The notes under the pieces were generated by a model. That model searched no databases, had not been told where the DNA came from, and saw nothing but the letters and a program-made list of their open reading frames with translations. Made by a program: the position numbers and the translations under genes. DNA of 54,997 bases, from the NCBI RefSeq assembly GCF_021129155.1, contig NZ_JAJOMC010000028.1, positions 1 through 54,997 of the forward strand. Reading direction: 5' to 3'. This document shows positions 25,193-34,494 of the stretch, one piece after another. The number at the start of each line of letters is the position of its first letter. The stretch's first letter is position 1. The DNA is from Arthrobacter sp. AK04. Its GTDB lineage: Bacteria; Actinomycetota; Actinomycetes; Actinomycetales; Micrococcaceae.

Positions 25193-25701
25193 GCTCCTCA
25201 CCAACTTTGACTTCCAGGCTCAAAGGCCGCTCCGAGCTGGGGGTAGCCCTCCTGCTCGGAGCGGTGGGCGTCCTCGTCCTGGTGGATGCCATTGCCCTGG
25301 TAACCCCATATTCCCAGTCAGACCCGGTGGGACCCAAGACGCTGCCGTACATCGTCTCCGGCCTGCTCCTGGTGTGCGCCGTCCTGCTCGCGGTCAATGT
25401 GCTGCGTGGCGGACAGGGCGAAGCCGAAGGCGGCGAGGACGTGGATCTCTCACACCCCGCCGACTGGAAAACTATCCTGCCGCTAGTGGGAGCATTCGTG
25501 GCCAACATCCTGCTGATCGACTGGGCCGGATGGGTCGTTTCCGGCACCATCCTGTTCTGGGGCAGCGCCTGGGCCCTGGGCAGCCGGCACTATGTCCGTG
25601 ACGGACTCATTTCCGTTGCACTCGCCGTACTCACCTTTTACGGCTTCTACCTGGGCCTCGGTATCCCGTTGCCCGCCGGCCTCCTGGAAGGGATTCTCTG
25701 A
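25189..25701 (+). CDS. tctB: Tripartite tricarboxylate transporter small membrane subunit
   Basis: 170 residues with four hydrophobic segments ([40 protein letters not shown] and others), the standard TctB size and shape. The GTG start overlaps the tctC stop (GTGA), and its TGA overlaps the tctA ATG by one base. With TctA it forms the membrane part of a secondary, ion-driven uptake system. Confidence 0.9.
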   Translation: MSSSPTLTSRLKGRSELGVALLLGAVGVLVLVDAIALVTPYSQSDPVGPKTLPYIVSGLLLVCAVLLAVNVLRGGQGEAEGGEDVDLSHPADWKTILPLVGAFVANILLIDWAGWVVSGTILFWGSAWALGSRHYVRDGLISVALAVLTFYGFYLGLGIPLPAGLLEGIL

Positions 25702-27383
25702 TGGATGTCCTCTCCTCCCTCATGGACGGTTTCGCCACCGCCCTCACCCCCATGAATCTCCTCTACGCCGTCATCGGCGTGATCCTGGGATCCGCCGTCG
25801 GCGTGCTCCCGGGCCTCGGCCCGGCCATGACGATTGCCCTGCTCCTGCCGGTCACCTATGTCCTGGAACCCACCAGCGCCTTCATCATGTTCGCCGGCAT
25901 CTACTACGGCGGCATGTACGGCGGCTCCACCACCTCGATCCTGCTGAACACACCTGGTGAATCGTCCTCGGTGGTGACGGCGATCGAAGGCAACAAGATG
26001 GCCAAAGCCGGCAGGGCTGCCCAGGCCCTTGCGACGGCGGCCATCGGTTCCTTCGTCGCCGGCACGATCGGCACTGCCCTGCTCGCCGTTTTCGCCCCTA
26101 TCGTGGTGGAATTTGCCGTCAGCCTCGGCTCGCCAAGCTACTTCGCCATCATGGTCCTCGCGCTTGTGGCAGTGACTGCTGTCCTTGGATCTTCCCGGCT
26201 CAGGGGCTTTGCCTCGCTGGGCCTCGGCCTGGCCATCGGCCTGGTGGGCATGGACTCCGTCACCGGCCAGCGCCGCCTCACGTTCGGGCAGCCCCTTCTG
26301 GCCGACGGCCTGGACATCGTTGTGGTGGCAGTGGCCATCTTCGCCGTGGGCGAAGCCCTGTGGGTTGCCGCGCACATGCGCCGCACTCCTTTGCAGGTCA
26401 TCCCGGTCGGTCGCCCCTGGATGGGCAAACAGGACTGGAAGCGGTCCTGGAAGCCCTGGCTCCGCGGCACGGCGTTCGGTTTCCCCTTCGGTGCACTTCC
26501 GGCCGGTGGAGCCGAGATCCCCACCTTCCTCTCCTACGTGACAGAGAAGCGGCTCAGCAAGCATCCCGAGGAGTTCGGCAAGGGTGCCATCGAAGGCGTT
26601 GCCGGCCCGGAAGCTGCCAATAACGCAGCCGCTGCCGGTACCATGACGCCCCTGCTGGCGCTGGGATTGCCCACCAACGCCACGGCTGCCGTAATGCTCG
26701 CAGCGTTTGTCCAGTTCGGTATACAACCGGGGCCCCTGCTGTTCGCCAACGAGGGACCCCTGGTGTGGGCGCTGATCGCCAGCCTCTTCATTGGCAACTT
26801 CCTGCTCCTGCTCATCAACCTGCCACTGGCCCCGATGTGGGCAAAGATCCTGCAGCTTCCGCGGCCTTACCTCTACGCCGGCATCCTGTTCTTTGCGACG
26901 CTGGGTGCCTACTCGGTCAACCTGCAGGCATTCGACCTGGTCCTCCTGCTGGTGCTGGGTGCTTTGGGATTCATGATGCGCCGCTTCGGACTGCCCGTGC
27001 TGCCGCTTATCCTTGGCGTCATCCTGGGACCGCGGATCGAGGGACAGCTCCGCAAGAGCCTGCAACTGAGTGCGGGCGATCCTGCCGGCCTCCTGGGCGA
27101 ACCCATCGCCGTCAGCATCTACGTCATCCTGGCGATCATCCTGGTATGGCCGCTGATCTTCAAGCTGGTCCGGCGCAACCGCCCGGCCCTGGCCGGACCT
27201 GCGATGGCCACGGAAACGGCTCCGGCCGCTCCGTCAGGCAGTTCCGCGCATGCAGACCTGCCCGTTGACCCGGACGGTGCCACTCGGCCAGGCAGCAGTG
27301 TTCCCGCAGACCACAGTGTCCGCCCGGGCAGCCCGGCCCACCCTGGCAACTCCGCCCACCCAGACAAGAAGGAGACACCATGA
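25701..27383 (+). CDS. tctA: Tripartite tricarboxylate transporter large membrane subunit
   Basis: 560 residues with about 12 helices. The family signature [20 protein letters not shown] is near residue 35, and [15 protein letters not shown] follows. The body ends near residue 495. A hydrophilic tail of about 60 residues rich in Ala, Pro, Ser, Gly and His (repeating GSS/PGS/AHP units) is an extension beyond the usual length. Its TGA overlaps the usp ATG (27380-27383). Confidence 0.94.
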   Translation: MDVLSSLMDGFATALTPMNLLYAVIGVILGSAVGVLPGLGPAMTIALLLPVTYVLEPTSAFIMFAGIYYGGMYGGSTTSILLNTPGESSSVVTAIEGNKMAKAGRAAQALATAAIGSFVAGTIGTALLAVFAPIVVEFAVSLGSPSYFAIMVLALVAVTAVLGSSRLRGFASLGLGLAIGLVGMDSVTGQRRLTFGQPLLADGLDIVVVAVAIFAVGEALWVAAHMRRTPLQVIPVGRPWMGKQDWKRSWKPWLRGTAFGFPFGALPAGGAEIPTFLSYVTEKRLSKHPEEFGKGAIEGVAGPEAANNAAAAGTMTPLLALGLPTNATAAVMLAAFVQFGIQPGPLLFANEGPLVWALIASLFIGNFLLLLINLPLAPMWAKILQLPRPYLYAGILFFATLGAYSVNLQAFDLVLLLVLGALGFMMRRFGLPVLPLILGVILGPRIEGQLRKSLQLSAGDPAGLLGEPIAVSIYVILAIILVWPLIFKLVRRNRPALAGPAMATETAPAAPSGSSAHADLPVDPDGATRPGSSVPADHSVRPGSPAHPGNSAHPDKKETP

Positions 27384-27772
27384 CCATCGTGGTGGGATAC
27401 GTCCCTACCCCCGAGGGCGAAGCAGCCCTGACCCAGGCCATCCACGAAGCCCGGAAGAGCAACACCAGACTGCTGGTGATCAACTCCTCCAAGGGTGACG
27501 CACTGGTGGACAACCGCTACGCCCAGGAGCCGGAGATCCAGAGCATCGAGGACCGGCTGGCCACCCAGGGCATCGACCACGTGATCAAGCAGCCGGTCCG
27601 TGGACACGATGCCGCAGCGGAGGTGCTGGATGCCGCGGAGGAAAACAACGCGGAGCTGATTGTGATCGGCCTGCGCCGCCGGACTCCGGTGGGCAAGCTC
27701 ATCATGGGCAGCGTATCCCAGCGGATCCTGCTGGAAGCCGACTGCCCGGTCCTCGCCGTGAAGGCAGGCTAG
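27380..27772 (+). CDS. Single-domain universal stress protein, coupled to tctA
   Basis: 130 residues, one Usp domain ([16 protein letters not shown] at the start, [21 protein letters not shown] at the end). The nucleotide loop reads [15 protein letters not shown]: the second Gly of the usual G-2x-G-9x-G(S/T) is Arg, so ATP binding may be altered. The 4-bp overlap with tctA suggests a regulatory link to the transporter. Its stop overlaps the stop of the convergent FAH gene by 4 bp. Confidence 0.88.
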   Translation: MTIVVGYVPTPEGEAALTQAIHEARKSNTRLLVINSSKGDALVDNRYAQEPEIQSIEDRLATQGIDHVIKQPVRGHDAAAEVLDAAEENNAELIVIGLRRRTPVGKLIMGSVSQRILLEADCPVLAVKAG

Positions 27773-28644
27773 CCGGACTCTCCAGCGCGGAACAGTTCAA
27801 GGCGTTGGCGCCCCAGCCCCACGACCTCTACCTCCACCACGTCACCCGGCTGGAGGTAGGGGAAGCGGCCGCTGAGCGCCACGCCTTCCGGCGTTCCGGT
27901 CAGGACAACGTCCCCTGGTTCCAGGCGCATGTACTGGCTGCAGTGGTGGACAAGCGTGGCAGCATCGAAGATGAGCTCTGAGGTTTTGGAGTCCTGGCGC
28001 GGCTCCCCGTTGACCCAGCTCCGCAACCGCAGGTTCCCGCCGTCGATTCCGTCTGCCGGAACCAGCCACGGGCCCAGCGGCGTGGAGCCGGGGAGGGACT
28101 TGCCCTTGGTCCACTGGCCGGCCGCCCCGGGGAGCTGGTACTCACGCTCGGAGAGGTCGTTGGCGGTGACGTAACCGGCGATGCAGTCCTCCGCCTCGCT
28201 TACGGATTCCAGGTAGCTGGCCTCCCTGCCGATGACGATTCCCAGCTCCACCTCCCAGTCGTACCTGCTGGAGTTGGGCGGAACGGGTGAGGGATCGAAC
28301 GGTCCCGCAACAGTATTGCTCGGCTTGAGGAACACCACCGGAACCTCCGGGGGCGGGGAACCTGACTCGGCAGCATGCGCGGCGTAGTTCATCCCGATAC
28401 CCACCACCGAGCCGGGCCTGGCAAGCGGGGGCCCGATCCGGAGCGTCTCGGCTCCTTGCAGTTCCGGCAGCAGCCCGGCTTCCAGCGCGTGGCGGATCTT
28501 GCCCATTCCTCCGGATGCCAGGAAAGCCCCGTCCACGTCCTGGGTCAGCGGCAGCAGGCTGTAATACCGGCCGGGCCCGCCTGCGGACGGCACCATAACG
28601 GCCGGCTGTTCCCTGCCGATTTCACCCAGGCGCATGATTTTCAT
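27769..28644 (-). CDS. Fumarylacetoacetate hydrolase-family protein
   Basis: 291 residues. The C-terminal FAH fold is clear: VVGIGMNYAAHAAESG, PVVFLKPSNTVAGPFDP, DWEVELGIVIG (metal-ligand Glu residues), GYVTANDLSEREYQ, KSLPGSTPLGPWLV and GDVVLTGTPEGVALS. Members hydrolyse or decarboxylate beta-diketo or 2-oxo acids such as acylpyruvates in aromatic or sugar-acid breakdown. AAGGAG precedes the ATG at 28644. Convergent overlap with the tct-usp operon suggests it may act on the imported acid, but this is not shown. Confidence 0.88.
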   Translation of the reverse strand: MKIMRLGEIGREQPAVMVPSAGGPGRYYSLLPLTQDVDGAFLASGGMGKIRHALEAGLLPELQGAETLRIGPPLARPGSVVGIGMNYAAHAAESGSPPPEVPVVFLKPSNTVAGPFDPSPVPPNSSRYDWEVELGIVIGREASYLESVSEAEDCIAGYVTANDLSEREYQLPGAAGQWTKGKSLPGSTPLGPWLVPADGIDGGNLRLRSWVNGEPRQDSKTSELIFDAATLVHHCSQYMRLEPGDVVLTGTPEGVALSGRFPYLQPGDVVEVEVVGLGRQRLELFRAGESG

Positions 28645-28789
28645 CCGGTTCTCCTTCGAGCTGACGTTGCACGTTCGTACCCATGGTTGCTGATGCGCCG
28701 GCCCGCCCGCCAACGCGCCCCATTGTGACTGAAAGCCTGCCTCCCCTGCTGCGCGGGAAGCCCTCCTCGACACTCCAAAGGGCAGACAT

Positions 28790-28819
28790 CTGACATTTAC
28801 ACGGACCAGCGGGTATGAT
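28790..28819 (+). promoter_or_regulatory. Sigma-70-type promoter for the 86-residue gene
   Basis: CTGACA (28790-28795), an 18-bp spacer, and TATGAT (28814-28819) form a good vegetative promoter 39 bp before the ATG at 28858. It is divergent from the FAH gene. Confidence 0.65.
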
Positions 28820-28857
28820 TGGGATGCCCTCAGGCATGGAACACAGAAAGTTTGGAC

Positions 28858-29118
28858 ATGACTACAGCAACCATGGAACGCGCCAGCGCCGATTCCTCCC
28901 CCGCCGACGCTCCGGTGCTCCGGTCGATCGACCTGGAGTTCTCCACGGCGGGCGACGTCCACACGGGCCTGGAAGAGGCCGTTGCGGAACTCATTGAGGT
29001 TGCCGCCCAGGACGCATCCTGCGGCATCCTGGTGACCAAGCTGCACCCCGGCCGCTACACCGTGGCGCTGGATGAATCGGTCCCCTTCGGCGAGACCTAC
29101 GAGGCCATCGCCGCCTGA
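28858..29118 (+). CDS. Small hypothetical protein, acidic
   Basis: 86 residues: MTTATMERASADSSPAD, then a predicted alpha/beta core (VLRSIDLEFST, HTGLEEAVAELIEVAAQDASCGILVTKLHPGRYTVALDESVPFGETYEAI). No known domain was recognised. Codon use and the promoter upstream support a real gene. No cysteine pair, membrane segment or signal peptide is present. Confidence 0.65.
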   Translation: MTTATMERASADSSPADAPVLRSIDLEFSTAGDVHTGLEEAVAELIEVAAQDASCGILVTKLHPGRYTVALDESVPFGETYEAIAA

Positions 29119-29149
29119 CAGTTTGCGCAGGACGCCTCTCCTCGCATAG

Positions 29150-29443
<294 letters not shown>

Positions 29444-29463
29444 ACCTGCGGTTACCGGGGCTG

Positions 29464-29700
29464 TCAGCCGCGGCGGACCTGCACGCCGTCGGACTTCAAA
29501 AAGAGCTGCTTTTCGGACGGACCAGCCGGCACAAGCCACAGAACGTTTCCGCTCTGCGACACTTCTTCCACCTCCCCGGTGGCCACCACATGCGCCTGCT
29601 TGATGATCTCGACGCGTTCCCCGGCCTGGAGTCCCCTCCAGTCGGAAATAACGGCGGAATGGGCATTGCGCCTCGACAGGACTGCCCCACGTGCTTTCAT
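29464..29700 (-). CDS. Small basic hypothetical protein
   Basis: 78 residues from ATG at 29700: MKARGAVLSRRNAHSAVISD, then WRGLQAGERVEIIKQAHVVATGEVEEVSQSGNVLWLV. The beta-rich pattern with a Gly-centred turn resembles small SH3/KOW- or PRC-like barrels, but no family is certain. A GTG 36 bp upstream is an alternative start. The promoter region is AT-richer than average (ACATATACAAAGG). Likely cytosolic; function unknown. Confidence 0.55.
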   Translation of the reverse strand: MKARGAVLSRRNAHSAVISDWRGLQAGERVEIIKQAHVVATGEVEEVSQSGNVLWLVPAGPSEKQLFLKSDGVQVRRG

Positions 29701-29863
29701 TTGAACTTCTACCCCTTTGTATATGTTCCGCGCCACAGCCTCTTTGATGTGACTTTCACTACACCTACAGTTCTACTACACTCCGGGTCCGCCTGATGTC
29801 TGTGTCGCTGGAAATTTCACCAGGCGGACGCTTTGTGCCGATGCGCTGAAGATTCTTCGCCCG

Positions 29864-31456
29864 TCAGGCCAGCGGGCCCACCGCTGATTCGACTGCGCGG
29901 CGGACATCCCCTGCTGCCACCAGCCTGTCCGCTGCTTCAAGCTCAGGGGACAGGAAGCGGTCCGTCCCCGGGCCGTCCACCACGCTCCGCAGTGCATGGA
30001 CGACGGCGGCCCCCGCCGGCCCCGGAGTCAGCACACCGCCGGAGAGCTGGCTGCGGATGTCCAGGGCCCGCGCAGACGTCACCAGCTCGATCGCCAGGAC
30101 GCGCCGCAGGTTCTCCACGGCCTTGCGGAGCTTGCGGGCAGCGTGCCAGCCCATGGAGACGTGGTCTTCCTGCATGGCCGAACTCGGGATGGAGTCCACC
30201 GATGCGGGGACCGCGAGCCGCTTGTTGTCCGAGACCAGCCCGGCCTGGGTGTACTGGGCGATCATGAGCCCGGAATCGACGCCGGGGTCCGCTGCGAGGA
30301 ATGCGGGCAGGCCATGGGACCGCGCCGGGTCCAGCATCCGGTCCGTCCGCCGCTCAGCAATGGAGCTGAGGTCCGCGACGGCGATGGCCAGGAAGTCCAG
30401 GACGTACGCCACAGGGGCGCCGTGGAAGTTGCCGTTCGAGCTGACCCGGCCGTCGGGCAGCACCACCGGGTTGTCGATGGCCGCGGCCAGTTCGCGGGAC
30501 GCCACCAGGTCCGCGTGGTCCAGCGTGTCCCTGACCGCACCGGTGACCTGCGGGGCGCAGCGGAGCGAGTAGGCGTCCTGCACGCGGGAATCGCCCACTT
30601 TGTGGGAAGCGACAATCGGTGAACCGGACAGTACGCGCAGCATGTTGTCAGCGCTGGCTGCCTGCCCCGGGTGGGGGCGCAGGGCTGCGTGCAGTTCCGG
30701 GCGGAACACCTGGTCGGTGCCCAGCAGCGCCTCGACGCTCATCGCCGCGGTGATGTCCGCCGTCGTCAGCAGCTGCCGAAGGTCTGCGATGGCCATGAGC
30801 AGCATGCCCAGCATGCCCTCCGTGCCGTTGACCAGGGCCAGGCCTTCCTTCTCCGCGAGGGTGACCGGCTCGATGCCGTGCGCTGCAAGCAGTTCAGCAA
30901 CAGGCCGTTCTCCCCGCCCGCCGTACGTGGCGCCGTCGGGCCCTTCCGCCTCGCCTTCACCCATCAGCACCAGGGCGCAGTGCGACAGGGGCGCAAGGTC
31001 GCCGGAGCAGCCGAGGGACCCGAACTCGCGGACCACCGGCGTGATGCCGGCGTTGAGGACGTCCACAATGGTTTGCAGGACCACGGGGCGGACGCCGGTA
31101 CGGCCGGAGGCCAGGGTCTTGGCACGGAGGAACATGATGCCGCGCACCACTTCGCGTTCCACGGCCGGCCCCATGCCGGCGGCGTGGCTGCGGATCAGGC
31201 TCTTTTGCAGCTGGGTGCGCAGCTCGTTGGGAATGTGGCGGTTAGCAAGGGCGCCGAAGCCGGTGGAGATTCCGTACGCCGGGACGTCGCTGGCAGCAAG
31301 ATCGTCAATATGGGCCCGGACCTTGGCAACGGTTTGCAGTGCTTCAGGGGAGATGGCCACCTTGGCGTTCCGGCGCGCGACGGCGACAACATCTTCGGAC
31401 GTGACCCCGCTGGTGCCGAGGGTGACGGTCAGCGGTTCGTGGGTTGTTAATGTCAT
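29864..31456 (-). CDS. hutH: Histidine ammonia-lyase
   Basis: 530 residues. It deaminates L-histidine to urocanate, the first step of histidine breakdown. The MIO cofactor triad is Cys150-Ser151-Gly152 in GSLGCSGDLAPLSH, a Cys variant of the usual Ala-Ser-Gly that the family pattern allows. Other hallmarks are YGISTGFGALANRHI near residue 61 and EGLALVNGTEGMLGM. ATG at 31456 with AGGA upstream. It lies downstream of hutU on the same strand, separated by a strong palindrome that could attenuate transcription between them. Confidence 0.96.
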   Translation of the reverse strand: MTLTTHEPLTVTLGTSGVTSEDVVAVARRNAKVAISPEALQTVAKVRAHIDDLAASDVPAYGISTGFGALANRHIPNELRTQLQKSLIRSHAAGMGPAVEREVVRGIMFLRAKTLASGRTGVRPVVLQTIVDVLNAGITPVVREFGSLGCSGDLAPLSHCALVLMGEGEAEGPDGATYGGRGERPVAELLAAHGIEPVTLAEKEGLALVNGTEGMLGMLLMAIADLRQLLTTADITAAMSVEALLGTDQVFRPELHAALRPHPGQAASADNMLRVLSGSPIVASHKVGDSRVQDAYSLRCAPQVTGAVRDTLDHADLVASRELAAAIDNPVVLPDGRVSSNGNFHGAPVAYVLDFLAIAVADLSSIAERRTDRMLDPARSHGLPAFLAADPGVDSGLMIAQYTQAGLVSDNKRLAVPASVDSIPSSAMQEDHVSMGWHAARKLRKAVENLRRVLAIELVTSARALDIRSQLSGGVLTPGPAGAAVVHALRSVVDGPGTDRFLSPELEAADRLVAAGDVRRAVESAVGPLA

Positions 31457-31489
31457 GATTCCTACTTTTTGTGGTGTGTGGGGATCGAT

Positions 31490-31539
31490 TGCTCCGTAAC
31501 TGTCGTTTTCGGGGCTCTAAACGACAGGTACGGAGCAAT
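31490..31539. repeat. Palindromic repeat element, copy A (between hutU and hutH)
   Basis: A 50-bp palindrome with the left half starting TGCTCCGTAACTGTCGTTTT. Counting flanks, the stem is 21 bp with one mismatch (arms 31488-31508 and 31519-31539). It starts 7 bp after the hutU stop. 44 of 50 bases match copy B at 39529-39578. As RNA it would act as a terminator or attenuator. Confidence 0.8.
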
Positions 31540-31546
31540 GGATGGA

Positions 31547-33253
31547 CTAGTTGGTCCCTGAAGACTCGTTCATGGGGATGCGGACGCCGCGTTCCCTGGC
31601 AACCTCAAGGGCGCGGTCGTAGCCGGCGTCGGCGTGGCGGATGACCCCCATGCCGGGGTCGTTGGTCAGGAGGCGTTCCAGCTTTTCGGCGGCGAGGTCG
31701 GTGCCGTCGGCGACGGAGACCTGGCCGGCGTGGATGGACCGGCCGATTCCCACGCCGCCGCCGTGGTGCAGGGACACCCAGGTGGCACCGGAGGCGGTGT
31801 TCAGCAGGGCGTTCAGCATGGGCCAGTCGGCGATTGCGTCGGAGCCGTCGGCCATGGCCTCGGTTTCGCGGTACGGGGAGGCAACGGAGCCGGAGTCCAG
31901 GTGGTCGCGGCCGATCACGATGGGCGCCTTGACCCTGCCTTCCTTGACGAGCTGGTTGAACAGGAGCCCTGCCTTGGCGCGCTCACCGTAGCCGAGCCAG
32001 CAGATGCGGGCGGGCAGGCCTTCGAACTCCACCCGCTCCTGTGCGGCGTCGATCCACCGGTGCAGGTGCTTGTTCTCCGGGAACAGTTCCTTGATGGCCT
32101 CGTCGGTGACGCGGATGTCCTCAGGGTCACCGGAGAGGGCCACCCAGCGGAACGGGCCCAGTCCCTCGCAGAACAGGGGGCGGATGTAGGCCGGGACGAA
32201 TCCGGGGAACTCGAAGGCCCGGGTGTAGCCGCCCTTGCGCGCCTCGTCGCGGATGGAGTTGCCGTAGTCGAAAACCTCGGCGCCGGCGTCCTGGAATTCC
32301 ACCATGGCCTGGACGTGCCGGGCCATGGACGCCTGGGCCTTCTTGGTGAAGCCTTCCGGGTCCGCCTCGGCTTCCCGGTGCCATTCCTCCACCGAGATGC
32401 CCTCGGGCAGGTAGGACAGCGGATCGTGCGCGGAGGTCTGGTCCGTGACGATGTCCACGGTCAGTTCGCCGGCCCGGTGGCGGCGCAGGATCTCGGGGAA
32501 CACCTCGGCGGCGTTGCCCACATAGCCCACGGACCAGCCGCGCCGCTCCTCCTTGGCCTTGAGGACCTTGGCGATGGCGGCGTCAAGGTCCGTTTCCACC
32601 TCGTCGAGGTAGCGCTTGCCGGCGCGGCGGCGCAGTCGGGTCTCGTCGACGTCGACAATCAGGCACGCGCCCTCGTTCAAGGTGACGGCGAGCGGCTGGG
32701 CGCCGCCCATGCCGCCGCAGCCGCCGGTGAGGGTCAGGGTGCCGGCAAGGGTGCCGTTCTCGTCCCCGGTGAGCTTGCGGGCGATCGCGGCGAAGGTCTC
32801 GAAGGTGCCCTGCAGGATGCCCTGGGTGCCGATGTAGATCCAGGACCCTGCGGTCATCTGGCCGTACATCATCAGGCCCTCGGCCTCGAGCCGGCGGAAC
32901 TCGGGCCACGTGGCCCAGTCCCCTACCAGGTTGGAGTTGGCCAGCAGCACCCGCGGCGCCCATTCATTGGTGCGGAACACTCCCACCGGCTTGCCCGACT
33001 GGACCAGGAGCGTCTCATCCTTCTCCATGGTTTCCAGGGTGCGGGTGATCGCGTCGAACGCAGCCCAGGAGCGGACAGCACGGCCCGTTCCGCCATAGAC
33101 CACCAGGTCATCAGGACGCTCCGCGACCTCGGGGTCCAGGTTGTTCATCAGCATGCGCAGCGGCGCCTCGGTCTGCCAGGACTTGGCGGTGAGCTCGGTG
33201 CCGCGGGCTGCTTTGACCGGGCGGGCACCGGTGGTGAAATCGGCGGGTGCCAT
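31547..33253 (-). CDS. hutU: Urocanate hydratase
   Basis: 568 residues. It converts urocanate to imidazolonepropionate using tightly bound NAD+. Family motifs: the Gly-rich NAD-binding [40 protein letters not shown]-like [15 protein letters not shown], and [19 protein letters not shown] lies 5 nt before the ATG at 33253. It is the first gene of a hutU-hutH unit. An IclR-family gene lies upstream and a palindrome (33344-33359) occupies the promoter region. The hutI step is not in this window. Confidence 0.96.
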   Translation of the reverse strand: MAPADFTTGARPVKAARGTELTAKSWQTEAPLRMLMNNLDPEVAERPDDLVVYGGTGRAVRSWAAFDAITRTLETMEKDETLLVQSGKPVGVFRTNEWAPRVLLANSNLVGDWATWPEFRRLEAEGLMMYGQMTAGSWIYIGTQGILQGTFETFAAIARKLTGDENGTLAGTLTLTGGCGGMGGAQPLAVTLNEGACLIVDVDETRLRRRAGKRYLDEVETDLDAAIAKVLKAKEERRGWSVGYVGNAAEVFPEILRRHRAGELTVDIVTDQTSAHDPLSYLPEGISVEEWHREAEADPEGFTKKAQASMARHVQAMVEFQDAGAEVFDYGNSIRDEARKGGYTRAFEFPGFVPAYIRPLFCEGLGPFRWVALSGDPEDIRVTDEAIKELFPENKHLHRWIDAAQERVEFEGLPARICWLGYGERAKAGLLFNQLVKEGRVKAPIVIGRDHLDSGSVASPYRETEAMADGSDAIADWPMLNALLNTASGATWVSLHHGGGVGIGRSIHAGQVSVADGTDLAAEKLERLLTNDPGMGVIRHADAGYDRALEVARERGVRIPMNESSGTN

Positions 33254-33343
33254 GGGGGCTCCTTCAGGTAGGGGTGTACTGGAAGTTCTGTATCTACTAA
33301 AGCCTGTCCGCAGCGGCAGAAACAGGGCATGCACGAGGGTGCT

Positions 33344-33359
33344 GTCCGGGATACCGGAC
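33344..33359. promoter_or_regulatory. Putative IclR operator 1, upstream of hutU
   Basis: GTCCGG-GATA-CCGGAC is a perfect 6-4-6 palindrome about 90 bp before hutU. The same layout recurs twice upstream of the iclR gene. Confidence 0.55.
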
Positions 33360-33450
33360 GCTCCCCTTCCGCCTTTGCCCCGTCCCCGACTGCCCCTTAG
33401 GCGAAGGTTTGCGAGCTCCCGGTGATGGCGCAATCCGGGTGGGGACGGGA

Positions 33451-34287
33451 CTACTTGGCGGGCCGGCCGTGGAGCCGGACCGAGAGCTCATCGGCGGCCT
33501 TCTGCACGCGCGCAGCAAGCGCCGGCCACTGCCCTGCCGGCACTTTGTCCTCGAGGAACGTGACGGCGACGGCCGCTGTCGGCCATCCCAGGTGGTCCGT
33601 CACTGCGGCGGCGATCGAGCCAAAGCCCGGTGTGACCTCGCCATGTTCCGTGGCATAGCCGCGCTGCCTCACCTGGTCCAGGTGGGACGACAGCGCCGAG
33701 TACTTCATGATGGCCCCTTCCACCTCATGCCGGGCGGTGAAGGCAGCAGCGTTCGGATAGAGCGCGCGGACCTGGGACTTGGGAAGGGCTGCGAGGATGG
33801 CTCGGCCGCTCGCGGTGAGGTGGCTGGGCAGCCGGACGCCGACGTCGGTCACCAGGGACGGCCGGTTCTTGGCCCGCTCTTCCACGATGTAGAGGACATC
33901 CCGCCCATGCAGTACGGCAAGGTGCGCGCTCTCGCCCAGCGCATCCACGAGGGAAGCAAGCAACGGCCGGCCCAGGCGGGACAGCGGTTCCTGCCGGGAG
34001 TAGGCGGAGCTGAGCTCGAACGCGCTGATGCCCAGCCCGTACCGCTGCTCCTCATGGAGGTGGAGGACAAACCCGTTTGCTTCCATGACGCCCAGCAGGT
34101 GGTAGACGCTGGAACGCGGCAGCCCCAGGGTGGAGGCGATTTGCGACGCCGCCATCGGGCCACGCCGCGATGCCAGCAGTTTGAGGATGCGCAGGGTGTT
34201 CTCGGCAGCGGGGACTTTGGACGTCGGCTTCGATGCCGCCTGTGGTGCGCCGCTGGTTCCAGGGCCGGCCTCAGTGTCCAACAGCAT
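33451..34287 (-). CDS. IclR-family transcriptional regulator (probable hut regulator)
   Basis: 278 residues. The N-terminal winged helix-turn-helix ([40 protein letters not shown]) is followed by the IclR effector domain with [12 protein letters not shown] and [30 protein letters not shown] precedes the ATG. It lies directly upstream of hutU-hutH on the same strand with its own promoter region. Control of histidine catabolism is inferred from position and from the shared palindromes at both promoters. Confidence 0.9.
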   Translation of the reverse strand: MLLDTEAGPGTSGAPQAASKPTSKVPAAENTLRILKLLASRRGPMAASQIASTLGLPRSSVYHLLGVMEANGFVLHLHEEQRYGLGISAFELSSAYSRQEPLSRLGRPLLASLVDALGESAHLAVLHGRDVLYIVEERAKNRPSLVTDVGVRLPSHLTASGRAILAALPKSQVRALYPNAAAFTARHEVEGAIMKYSALSSHLDQVRQRGYATEHGEVTPGFGSIAAAVTDHLGWPTAAVAVTFLEDKVPAGQWPALAARVQKAADELSVRLHGRPAK

Positions 34288-34324
34288 GTTTCCTCCATTG
34301 CTTCTTGCGGGGCCTCGCGGCCCT

Positions 34325-34340
34325 GTCCGGTATCCCGTAC
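34325..34340. promoter_or_regulatory. Putative IclR operator 2, upstream of iclR
   Basis: GTCCGG-TATC-CCGTAC, a 6-4-6 inverted repeat with one mismatch, 38 bp before the iclR start. It matches operator 1 closely, suggesting autoregulation. Confidence 0.5.
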
Positions 34341-34389
34341 TTAACTTTGCGCCCTGAAGGGACCCCTGTGTGCCTTCAGACCCTGCGTG

Positions 34390-34409
34390 GTGTCTGGAAT
34401 GCCAGACAC
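34390..34409. promoter_or_regulatory. Putative IclR operator 3, upstream of iclR
   Basis: GTGTCTGG-AATG-CCAGACAC is a perfect 8-bp inverted repeat with a 4-bp spacer. Its core GTCTGG-N4-CCAGAC has the layout of operators 1 and 2. It lies about 100 bp upstream of iclR. Confidence 0.5.
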
Positions 34410-34494
34410 AGCAGGGGCGGCGACTGTGAACGCTTACGTGGAGTCCCCGCCATGGATGAAAAACAAACCCTGCTGCTGCAGGGCAAAGCCAGGA

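Noticed and set aside
25647..27065. 472-codon minus-strand open frame across tctA
   Set aside because: Composition is biased and domain-free; tctA on the plus strand is intact.
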